Of a DNA stretch of 64,000 bases, positions 51,237-60,279 are shown piece by piece. The position numbers were made by a program, and so were the translations under genes. The DNA is from ZC4RG30 sp963812195 (GTDB lineage: Bacteria > Pseudomonadota > Gammaproteobacteria > Steroidobacterales > Steroidobacteraceae), in contig CAWEUI010000001.1 of assembly GCA_963812195.1 (NCBI GenBank), positions 124,001-188,000 of the forward strand, read 5' to 3'. The notes beneath the pieces were generated by a model that was not told the origin of the DNA, did not search any database, and saw only the letters and a list, made by a program, of their open reading frames with translations. Positions within the stretch are counted from its first letter, which is position 1. Each line of letters begins with the position of its first letter.

Positions 51237-53345
51237 GAACTGCGGGCTGCCGCCCAATCGCCGAAGGTGCTCCCGGCTTCGGCGAGCTGCTCGAGCAGCT
51301 TCGAGGGTTGCCAGTCCCTCGGGTTGCCGATCTTCGCGTATTTCTTCAGGCCGGCCAGCACGGTGTCCAGTCCGATCTGATCGGCGTAGAACATCGGCCC
51401 GCCACGACGGCGCGGAAACGCATAGCCCGACGTGTACACCACATCTATGTCGCCGGGCCTGAGCGCCACGCCTTCCTCCAGCAATTTCGCGCCCTCGTTG
51501 ATCATCGCAAAGATGCAGCGCTCGGTGATCTCCTGGCGCGTAATCGGCTCGTCGCGGCGAATGCCCAGCTTGCGCCCTTCCTCCGCCAGCAGCTGTCAGG
51601 GCCTCCTCATGCGGATGTCGGGCGCGCGAACCGGCCTCGTAGCGGTAATAGCCCTGTCCGCTCTTCTGGCCCAGCCAGCCGCGGTCGAACAGTACCTGCG
51701 AGGCGCGGTAGAAGGTCGGATCATCCTTGGGCACATGGTCCGGATTGGCGCGGCGTGCCTTCACGCCCACGTCGACACCGGCCATGTCGAACACCGCCAG
51801 GATTCCCATCCCCATGCCGAAGTCCTCGAGCGCGCCATCCACGTCTGCAGGCAGCGCGCCTTCCAGTGTCAGACGCTCCGCCTCCCGCGCATAAGGGTCC
51901 ATCATGCGATTGCCGATGAACCCGTAGCTGACCCTGGACACCACGCCGATCTTCCTGACCTTCTTTGCCAGCGCGAAAGCAGTTGCCAACACGTCGGGCG
52001 AGATCATGTCGGTGCGCACGATCTCCAGCAGGCGGGTCACGTTTGCCGGGCTGAAGAAGTGCAGGCCAACCACGTCCCCGGGCCGCTTGGTGCTCTTTGC
52101 GATCTCGTTGATGTCCAGCGTCGAGGTATTCGTCGCCAGAATCGCGCCAGGCTTCATGACCCGGTCCAGCTCGGCGAAAATCTTCTTCTTCAGCGCCATG
52201 TCCTCGAACACGGCCTCGATGGCCAGATCACAGCCGGCGAAATCCGCATAGTCCGTGCTGGGCTTGATCAGCCCCATGCGCTTGTCCACGTCGGCCGGCG
52301 TCATGCGACCACGCTTGACGCTGGACTCGTAGTTCCGGCGGATCACGCCAATGCCGCGCTCCAGGGCTGACTTGTCCACGTCCAGCAGGACCACCGGCAC
52401 GTTGGCATTCGCGAAAGCCATCGCGATACCGCCGCCCATGGTGCCCGAACCGATGATGCCGACGCTGCCGACATCGCGCGGCTTGTCCGCTTCGGTGATA
52501 CCGGGCACGTTGGCCACTGCGCGCTCGGCGAAGAACAGGTGCCGCATCGCCTTGGACTCGGGGGTCTGCAAAGAGCCATCGCTTATGGCGCGTTCGAACG
52601 CCAGGCCCTGCTCGAATGGCAGCTCCCAGGAGGCCCGCACGGCGGCAATGTCCAGCTCCGGCGTGATGACACCCTTGTGCACCCGGGCGGCCTGTCCGCG
52701 AATCGCCGCCAGCTGCTCGTCGGTCAAGGGCGCCACGGTGTTCGCGCTGACGCGGCGCGGACCCTTGCCGGCATCGACCAGTTGCCTGGCATAGGCGATT
52801 GCCGCTGAGCGCAGATCCCCTTCCACCACTTCATCGACCAGGCCAAGTTCCCTGGCGGCGTCGGCACCGACCGGCTTGCCGTCCAGGAACATGCCCAGGG
52901 CCTTTTCGGCTCCAATCAGCCGCGGCAGTCGCTGCGTACCCACCGCGCCCGGCACCACGCCCAATGTGATCTCGGGGAACCCCAGTTTCGCGCCCTTGTC
53001 CGCGATGCGGTAGTGGCCCGCCAGGGCAACCTCGACCCCGCCACCCAGCGCGGTGCCGTGCAGCGCCACGACGATCGGCTGGGGCAGGGCCTCGAACTCG
53101 GTGAGGACGTTGCGCAATTCGGGCGGCGCCATCACGCCGCCGAACTCCTTGATGTCGGCGCCGGCGATGAAGGTCCTGCCGGCGCAGATGAGCACCACCG
53201 CCGAGACATCCTTGCGTTCGGCAAGCTCCCGTGAAATGGCCAGCAGCCCACGGCGAATGGCGGCGGAAATGGCGTTGACCGGAGGGCTGTCGATGGTAAT
53301 GACGGCAATGCCGTCCTCGAGGGCGTAGCTGATCGGCTGGCTCAA
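51233..53345 (-). CDS. Bifunctional enoyl-CoA hydratase/3-hydroxyacyl-CoA dehydrogenase, one +1 frameshift near 51596
   Basis: ~703-residue FadB/FadJ-like beta-oxidation enzyme. Residues 1-~190 form a crotonase domain (GRTFIAGADIKEFGG, HGTALGGGVEVALAGHYRIA, FPEITLGVVPGAVGTQRLPR). Residues ~295-480 form the NAD-binding domain (VGIIGSGTMGGGIAMAFANA, GLHFFSPANVTRLLEIV), followed by C-terminal domains (GFIGNRMMDPY, SGYAFPRRRGGPMFYADQIG). A single extra base near 51596 breaks EEALQLLAEEGRK. The start is taken as the TTG at 53345 (LSQPISYALEDG) after GGAG. The span is 3x704+1. The exact family (FadB, FadJ or peroxisomal-type) is not decided. Confidence 0.9.
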
Positions 53346-53493
53346 GGTGCTGTGACTCCTGGAAGCTGAAGATTCCGCGGGCAAAGTAAGAATTGCACCC
53401 CGGGCAGCCGGGTATTTTAGGGCAATCGGGCGGGTCAGCCAGCCCCTAAAGCAGCCAATGGGCGCAAATGAGCCCGGCTGGGCCGCGCGGAGG

Positions 53494-55744
53494 CTACAGC
53501 GCCCTGATCCAGCTGCCAGAGCGTTCGGCTTCGCGCCCCTGGCGCCGATGCCGCTTGGAGTCGTAGCAGGCCAGGTCCGCGGCCTTGATCCACTCGCCCG
53601 GGTGCGCGAAGTCCGGGGCCCAGTGAGCCAGCCCCAGGCTTGCGCCCGTGGCATGTGCCCGGCCCTCCCAGTTCGTGACCAGTGGATTGAGCAATTCGCG
53701 CAACCGGGCCAGCACCTCGCCGCCGCGCGAAGCAGCGCAATCGCGCAGCAGCACACCGAACTCATCGCCGCCCAGTCGTCCCATGGCATCGCCCGGACGC
53801 ACCGAACGACGCAAGACAGCCGCCACATGGCGCAACACCGCGTCGCCCGCGGCATGGCCCGCCGAATCATTCACCTTCTTGAACTTGTCCAGATCCACGA
53901 CGATCAGGGCGCTGGGCTCGTCCGGCCTTGCCAGCGAGGAAAATGCCTTGTGCACATTGCGCTCGAATGCGGCGCGATTCGAGCAGGCCCGTCAGCGCAT
54001 CGTGATCGGCCCGATGGTGCAATTCCCGGGTACGCTGCAGGCTGACGGTGACATCGTGCAGCACGATCACGAACCCGCTCAGGCCGCCGCTGGAATCGAG
54101 CACGGGGGTGGCCGTATCGTTCACGTAGCAGGTGCTGCCATCCGGCCTCACAAGGCTGCACGCCTCTTCCCGTTTGACGAACGCCCTCTTCTGCCGACAC
54201 AGTTCGACGATATCCGGCGCCGCCGCCGCGCTGTCCGCCTGCGAAAGGTGCAGAACCTCGTGCAGATGTCTGTTGCCGACCGAAGCCAGCGCCTTGCCCG
54301 TCAACGCGACCGCCGGATCGTTCATGTAGGTGATCCGGCCCTGCGCATCGGCGGTGATGACGGCGTCACCGATCGAATCCAGCGTGATCCGCAGAAACTC
54401 CCGCTCCTGCGCCAGCCGGGCTTCGGCCAGGCGACGCTCCTCGAGGCTCTCCACCTGCGCCACGAAATGGGTGGGCGCGCCGCTGTCGTCGCGCGTCAGT
54501 GATACCGCGCAGTGCGCCCACAACCAGGTTCCGTCGCTGCGCCGGAACCGCCGTGTGATCATGTAGGAGTCGACTCGCCCCTCAACCAGGTCGCTCCAGC
54601 GCTGGTAGATGTCCGCCACCTCGTCAGGATGCGCCAGCGACTCCAGATCCAGGCGACTCGGGTCATGCCCGGTCAGCCCCAGCATCTGCTGCATGGCCGC
54701 GTTGCTGAACGTCCACTTGCCCTGGCGATCGAGCAATACGACACCCAGAGGCGAATGCTCCATCGATTCACGAAAGCGTTGCTCGCTCGCCCGCAACGTC
54801 CGGGTCACGCGGCGGCGCGCGTCTGTCCCCAACCCCACTGCGATAGCCGGCATCGTCGAGGCGATGAGCGCCAGGAAAGGCAGGCTTTCCAGCGCCGCCC
54901 CGCCGCCGCCCAGGCCCACGCCGGTCGGCCTCACATCGAAGACCCACAGCAACATGACGGCGATGCAGTTGAGCATGGTCAGCACGGCCGTGCCAAAGGC
55001 GCCTACCTGAAAGGCGGCCATCATCGGAGCAAGCGCGATGATCACGAACGGGAACGGCACGTAGCTGATGGCAAGGTACGTGACCAGCAGGCAAACAGGA
55101 ATTCCCAGCAGGTTCTCGCGCAGGTGCGCCGGGCTCCTGAGTCGATCCAGGCCCTTGCGGCTGAACAGGATGATCGGCGGTGCAAACACGCATACGCCCA
55201 GCGCGTCGGCCTTCCATCCTCTCTGGAAAGTCTGCAGGAATGGCGCGTCGGACAGATGGTGCAGCAACCCCGCGACAAGCAGCGCTCCACAGGCCGGAAC
55301 CAGCACCGCCATCACCACCGTGGTGAAGGAGGCCTGGAAGATGGTGATGTCGGGAAACGGATAGCGGGCCAGCCCCCGGATCAGATACACGGCGATGGCG
55401 ATCTCCACGACATTCACCAGGCCAAGCGCCACCGCCTGCAGCCACGGATCCGCCGCGCCAAGCCGGTTTGCCAGTGTGCCGGCCAGCCAGATCAACCCCA
55501 GGGCAAGCGGCCAGCGCACCTTGTGCAGACGAATCAGGATCGAGGCGGCAATCGCGGTGCTCGGCCAGATCAGCGCCACGTCCGCGGCAAACCGGGTACC
55601 GACGACCGCGGCCAGAGCCGTTGCCAGAAAAACTGCAGCGACGCCAAGCTCCGGCCCGACGAGCCAGGCCGGCACTCGCGCCACGGCAGTGGAGCGCGCC
55701 CGCTCGGTGACAGTGGATGTTGCGCTATGGTCCGTCATTGGCAT
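53494..55744 (-). CDS. MASE1-PAS-PAS diguanylate cyclase, one +1 frameshift near 53980
   Basis: ~749-residue membrane sensor. An N-terminal MASE1-type region with about eight TM helices (residues ~25-310, for example VALIWPSTAIAASILIRLH) precedes two PAS/PAC domains (RFRESMEHSPLGVVLLDRQG; FLRITLDSIGDAVITADAQG) and a GGDEF domain (LDKFKKVNDSAGHAAGDAVL, GRLGGDEFGVLL). The I-site RPGD lies five residues before GGDEF, so product inhibition is likely. The frame breaks at DALTGLLNRAAFERN by one inserted base at ~53980. No EAL domain. Confidence 0.9.
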
Positions 55745-55849
55745 GGTCAGCAGGTGATCCGCACCAATCTAGCGACATAACGGGCCCTGGACTGTCGATC
55801 GTGTCGCATTGCGCAATACGACCGTCCCGCAGGCACGGAACCGGACGGC

Positions 55850-56182
55850 TCAGGCCTGCACGTCGACCAGGCTTCCTGACGTGGACAACGCCGCGGCCGG
55901 AGCGGCCCTGGCAGTGGCATCGCTCTTCGCGGCGACCGCACTTTCCGGATCGTTGCGCCGTGCGCGGACAGTCTCGATTCGCTGCAGTTGAACCTTGATC
56001 GAGTCGACCTTGTCGCGCAGATCCGCGATCTTCTTCTGGCCTTCGGGAGTCTTGCCGCCGGGACAGGCACACCAGTCCGCCAGCTGAACCTCGTACTTGC
56101 TCAGCTGGTTCTCCAGAATGCCGCTGCGGGCGGGCCGAATGTCGGGCCCCGCGGAAGCTATGGTGGAAACGGATTGCAACAT
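55850..56182 (-). CDS. Small FlxA-like coiled-coil protein
   Basis: 110-residue protein of unknown function, start MLQSVSTIASAGPDIRPARS (longer starts possible). The core ENQLSKYEVQLADWCACPGG is followed by GQKKIADLRDKVDSIKVQLQ, a coiled-coil pattern like FlxA-family proteins, and the C-terminus ends GSLVDVQA, a tail form common in these small proteins. A CxC pair is present. No signal peptide. It is isolated between the diguanylate cyclase and the fds operon. Confidence 0.6.
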   Translation of the reverse strand: MLQSVSTIASAGPDIRPARSGILENQLSKYEVQLADWCACPGGKTPEGQKKIADLRDKVDSIKVQLQRIETVRARRNDPESAVAAKSDATARAAPAAALSTSGSLVDVQA

Positions 56183-56374
56183 GATCGCCGGATCCAGGAT
56201 GACGCGCGAGAGTCCTGCCACCGCTCTCGATGCCGGCGGCCTGGCTGTTACAGCTTCGAAGACCGCGCCTGTGCCAACCGCGAGGCGCATCACATTTTGC
56301 GAAAGTGCTGCAGGAACAGCCCGGCGGGACCAGTGCTGCGCCCGCAGCGCTGCGGGGCCTCTCGCGCCGGTTGA

Positions 56375-56599
56375 TCAGCGCTGCGGCGGCGGGGAAAGCG
56401 TCTTGACCGCGGCAAGTGCCGTGGGCGTGAGTCCGGCTCCGTCCTTTGCCACATAGGCAATGATCTGCGTGCGCATGCGCGGATCCCAGAACCGCGTGAT
56501 ATGCGTTGCAATGTTCGGCGGCGATTCCCTGGTGCCGTATTCGCCGTCGAAGAAGCGGCTGATGTCGTTGGCCATGCTGACCAGATGCTCGATGTTCAT
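56375..56599 (-). CDS. fdsD: Formate dehydrogenase delta subunit
   Basis: 74-residue small accessory subunit: MNIEHLVSMANDISRFFDGE, IATHITRFWDPRMRTQIIAY. The ITRFWDPRMR motif is diagnostic for the FdsD/delta family, which supports stability or assembly of the soluble NAD-dependent formate dehydrogenase. Its ATG overlaps the fdhD stop (ATGA). It is the last gene of the operon. Confidence 0.92.
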   Translation of the reverse strand: MNIEHLVSMANDISRFFDGEYGTRESPPNIATHITRFWDPRMRTQIIAYVAKDGAGLTPTALAAVKTLSPPPQR

Positions 56600-57399
56600 G
56601 TCACTCGTTCCGGATGCGTATAGACAACCTGTTGTGTTTCGCGCGCAAATCCCACCAGCGCGAGATTGGCCTGCTGCGCCAGCCGTACCGCCAGCGCAGT
56701 GGGCGCGGACACCGCGACCAGCATACTCACTCCCGCGGTCGCGGCCTTCTGCACCATCTCGTAACTGGCGCGGCTGGTGACGATGAGAAAGCCGCTGGCC
56801 GGGTCAAGGCCCCGCTCCGGCAGCGCGCCGATCACCTTGTCGAGCGCATTGTGGCGCCCTACATCCTCGCGCACGAGCTGGATGCGCCCTGCCCAGTCCA
56901 CCCACGCTGCCGCGTGCAGGCTGCCCGTGGCCGCTCCCAGGCGTTGCCAGCCGCGCAGTTCCTGCAGCGCCCGGGCCAGGCGCTCGCGCGGCACGGTTCC
57001 ACCTGCAGGCACAGGTTCGGGCTGACGGATGGCATCGGCAATGGTCTCGGCGCCGCAGACGCCGCAGCCGGTGCGACCGGTCAGATTGCGCCGCCGTTCC
57101 AGCATCGCAATCAGCCGCTCCTGCGGCACCGCAAGCGCCACCTCCAACGCCTCGCCATCTGACTTGAGCTCGGCGCCGCGGATCTCGCCGGGTGCCGCCA
57201 CCAGCGCCTCGGTGAGCGCAAAGCCGCGCCCCAGATCGGTCAGATCCAGCGGTGTGGCCAGCATCACCACATGCGGGATCGAGTTGAACGTCAGCGCAAC
57301 GGGCACCTCCTCGGCGACCTCATCGCGCGCATCCTCCCAGCCACCATTGCGCCAGCGGCGCACCGGCAGCTCGGTGATGCCGGCGGAATTGTCCGCCAT
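56596..57399 (-). CDS. fdhD: Formate dehydrogenase accessory sulfurtransferase FdhD
   Basis: 267-residue FdhD/FdsC protein that sulfurates the molybdenum cofactor before insertion into formate dehydrogenase. The sulfur-transfer cysteines are in TGRTGCGVCGAET; VREDVGRHNALDKVIG and ASGFLIVTSRASYEMVQK are conserved. The start MADNSAGITELPVRR lies five bases after the fdsA stop. Longer starts lie inside fdsA. Confidence 0.94.
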   Translation of the reverse strand: MADNSAGITELPVRRWRNGGWEDARDEVAEEVPVALTFNSIPHVVMLATPLDLTDLGRGFALTEALVAAPGEIRGAELKSDGEALEVALAVPQERLIAMLERRRNLTGRTGCGVCGAETIADAIRQPEPVPAGGTVPRERLARALQELRGWQRLGAATGSLHAAAWVDWAGRIQLVREDVGRHNALDKVIGALPERGLDPASGFLIVTSRASYEMVQKAATAGVSMLVAVSAPTALAVRLAQQANLALVGFARETQQVVYTHPERVT

Positions 57400-57404
57400 G
57401 ATCT

Positions 57405-60248
57405 TCAGCCGCGCGCAGGGGCCCGTGCGCGCCTGAGCAGCTCCTGCTGGCGTCGATCCTGCTCGGCGTGACGCTTCTGCCATTCGGAAGGCTGCTGCAC
57501 CTTGGTCACCTGCACGGCCGTCACCTTGTACTCGGGGCAGTTGGTGGCCCAGTCCGAGTTCTCGGTGGTGATCACGTTGGCGCCGGATTCCGGGAAGTGG
57601 AAGGTGGTATAGACCACACCCGGCTGCACCCTTTCGGTGACGATGGCACGCAGCACCGTGGTACCGGCGCGGCTGGCCACGCCCACCCAGTCGCCGGTGG
57701 CCACGCCGCGGTCCTCGGCGTCATGCGGATGGATCTCCAGGCGATCCTCGTCGTACCACTCGACGTTGGGTGTCCGGCGCGTCTGGGCACCGACGTTGTA
57801 CTGCGAGAGTATGCGTCCCGTTGTCAGGATCAACGGGAACCTGGCGTTCACCTTCTCTTCGGTGGGCACGTATTCGGTGGCGAAGAAACGGCCCTTGCCG
57901 CGCACGAACTCACCGACATGCATGGTCGGCGTGCCCAGCGGTGCCTTGTCGTTGCACGGCCACTGGATACTGCCCAGCTCCTCGAGCTTCTTGAATGACA
58001 CGTTGGTGAACGTGGGCATGAGACGGGCGATTTCGTCCATGATTTCCGAGGCGTGGTTGTAGGGCATGTCGTAACCAAGCGCCCTGGCAAAACGCACGGT
58101 GACCTCCCAGTCAGCCAGGCCCGGCAACGGCTCCATCACCTTGCGAATGAGCTGGATACGGCGCTCGGCATTGGTAAATGTGCCGTCCTTCTCGAGGAAC
58201 GAGGTGCCGGGGAAGAACACATGGGCGTACTTGGCGGTCTCGTTCAGGAACAGGTCCTGCACGATCACGCACTCCATCGCGGCCAGCCCGGCCGTGACGT
58301 GCTGGGTATTCGGATCAGACTGCGCCGGATCCTCGCCCTGCACGTACAGGGCCTTGAAGCTGCCATCGATGGCCGCCTCGATCATGTTGGGAATGCGCAG
58401 ACCCGGTTCCGGGTCGATGGTGACGCCCCATTCCTGGTCGAACTGCGCGCGCGTCGCGGCATCGGACAGGTGACGATAGCCGGCCAGCTCGTGCGGGAAG
58501 GAACCCATGTCGCAGGAACCCTGCACGTTGTTCTGACCGCGCAGCGGATTCACGCCCACGCCCTCGCGCCCCAGGTTGCCGGTGGCCATGGCCAGGTTGG
58601 CAATGCACATCACCATGGTGCTGCCCTGGCTGTGCTCGGTGACGCCGAGGCCGTAGTAGATGGCGCCATTGCCGGCGGTTGCGTACAGACGCGCGGCCTG
58701 CCGTACATGACGGGCCGGCACGCCAGTGACCGCTTCCATGGCCTCGGGCGAATTCTTCTGCTGGCCGACGAAGTCGCGCCAGCGCTGGAACGGGGCCGGC
58801 TCGCAGCGCTCGGCCACGAACTTCTCGTTCACCAGCCCTTCGGTGACGATCACGTGCGCGATCGAATTGAACAGCGCCACATTGGTGCCCGGACGCAACT
58901 GCAGGTGGTAGTCGGCCTGGACGTGCGGCGAGCGCACCAGGTCGATTTCGCGCGGATCGGCCACGATGAGCTTCGCGCCCTCGCGCAACCGCCGCTTCAT
59001 GCGCGAGCCGAACACCGGGTGACCATCGGTCGGGTTGGCGCCGACGACGATGATGACGTCGGACTTCATCACCGAGTCGAAATTCTGCGTGCCGGCGGAC
59101 TCGCCCAGCGTCGACTTCAGGCCGTAGCCCGTGGGCGAATGGCACACGCGCGCGCAGGTATCGACATTGTTGGTACCGAGCGCCGCGCGCACCAGCTTCT
59201 GCACCAGGAAGGCCTCTTCGTTGGTGCAACGCGACGAGGTGATGCCGCCTACTGAATACCTGCCGTACTTCTTCTGGATTCGCTTGAACTCCGAGGCGGC
59301 GTATTCAAACGCCTCCTCCCAGCTCACTTCACGCCAGGGATCCGTGATCCTGGCGCGGATCATCGGCTTGGTGATGCGATCGCCATGGGTCGCATAACCG
59401 TAGGCGAAGCGCCCCTTGACGCAGGCATGGCCGCGGTTCGCACCGCCATCGCGGTCCGGAACCATGCGCACCACCTGCTCACCCTTGACCTCCGCGATGA
59501 AGGAGCAGCCCACGCCGCAATAGGCGCAGGTGGTATTCACCGCCCTGGTCGGCTCACCGACCTCGGCCAGCGACTTCTCCGTCAGCGCTCCAGTCGGGCA
59601 GGACTCCACGCACGCGCCGCAGGACACGCACTCGGACTCCAGGAAACCATCGTCCTGGCTGGCCACGATCTTCGAATCGAAGCCGCGCCCCTCGACAGTC
59701 AGCGCGAAAGTGCCCTGCACTTCGTTGCAGGCGCGCACGCAGCGCGAGCACACGATGCAGGCGGTCGGGTCGAAGCTGAAGTACGGGTTGCTCTGGTCCT
59801 TGCAGGCTTCCAGATGCGTCTGGCCATCCTTGCCGTAGCGCGTGGTCGTGCTCATGCCCAGCCTGGCGGCCACCTGGCGCAGTTCGCTGCGCTCACCGGC
59901 CGCGTCGGACTCGGGGTGATCGGACATGTACAGCTCCACCACGCCCTGGCGCAGCTTGCGCAGCCGCTCGCTTTCGGTGGTGACCTTCATGCCGGGGGCC
60001 ACCAGTGTGGTGCAGGAGGCCGGGAAGCCGCGCTGACCCTCGATCTCGACCAGACATACCCGGCAGGATCCGAATGCCTGCAGGGTGTCCGTCGCGCACA
60101 GTTTGGGTATGGCGCTGCCGGCCGCGGCCGCGGCGCGCATCACCGAGGTCCCGGCCGGGACCGTGACTTCGGCACCGTCGATGTACAGGGTTACCGGCTC
60201 GCCGGTGGTTTCCGGAGTTCCTTGATCATGGTGGTCGAGGGAGTACAT
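57405..60248 (-). CDS. fdsA: NAD-dependent formate dehydrogenase alpha (molybdenum) subunit
   Basis: 947-residue catalytic subunit oxidising formate to CO2 at a bis-MGD molybdenum centre. The N-terminal 2Fe-2S domain has Cys51, Cys62, Cys65 and Cys79; two ferredoxin-type motifs follow (CIVCSRCVRAC, CVSCGACVESC), then CAYCGVGC before the catalytic domain. The molybdenum ligand is Cys369 with His370 (CARVCHSPTGYG), a cysteine rather than selenocysteine form. The C-terminal dinucleotide-binding domain is complete. Residues ~111-127 (HPESDAAGERSELRQVA) keep the His but lack the three cysteines expected for a His-Cys3 cluster. Frame intact. Confidence 0.95.
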   Translation of the reverse strand: MYSLDHHDQGTPETTGEPVTLYIDGAEVTVPAGTSVMRAAAAAGSAIPKLCATDTLQAFGSCRVCLVEIEGQRGFPASCTTLVAPGMKVTTESERLRKLRQGVVELYMSDHPESDAAGERSELRQVAARLGMSTTTRYGKDGQTHLEACKDQSNPYFSFDPTACIVCSRCVRACNEVQGTFALTVEGRGFDSKIVASQDDGFLESECVSCGACVESCPTGALTEKSLAEVGEPTRAVNTTCAYCGVGCSFIAEVKGEQVVRMVPDRDGGANRGHACVKGRFAYGYATHGDRITKPMIRARITDPWREVSWEEAFEYAASEFKRIQKKYGRYSVGGITSSRCTNEEAFLVQKLVRAALGTNNVDTCARVCHSPTGYGLKSTLGESAGTQNFDSVMKSDVIIVVGANPTDGHPVFGSRMKRRLREGAKLIVADPREIDLVRSPHVQADYHLQLRPGTNVALFNSIAHVIVTEGLVNEKFVAERCEPAPFQRWRDFVGQQKNSPEAMEAVTGVPARHVRQAARLYATAGNGAIYYGLGVTEHSQGSTMVMCIANLAMATGNLGREGVGVNPLRGQNNVQGSCDMGSFPHELAGYRHLSDAATRAQFDQEWGVTIDPEPGLRIPNMIEAAIDGSFKALYVQGEDPAQSDPNTQHVTAGLAAMECVIVQDLFLNETAKYAHVFFPGTSFLEKDGTFTNAERRIQLIRKVMEPLPGLADWEVTVRFARALGYDMPYNHASEIMDEIARLMPTFTNVSFKKLEELGSIQWPCNDKAPLGTPTMHVGEFVRGKGRFFATEYVPTEEKVNARFPLILTTGRILSQYNVGAQTRRTPNVEWYDEDRLEIHPHDAEDRGVATGDWVGVASRAGTTVLRAIVTERVQPGVVYTTFHFPESGANVITTENSDWATNCPEYKVTAVQVTKVQQPSEWQKRHAEQDRRQQELLRRARAPARG

Positions 60249-60279
60249 GGTGGCTCTCCGTTGGTCCTGGCCGTTCGCT

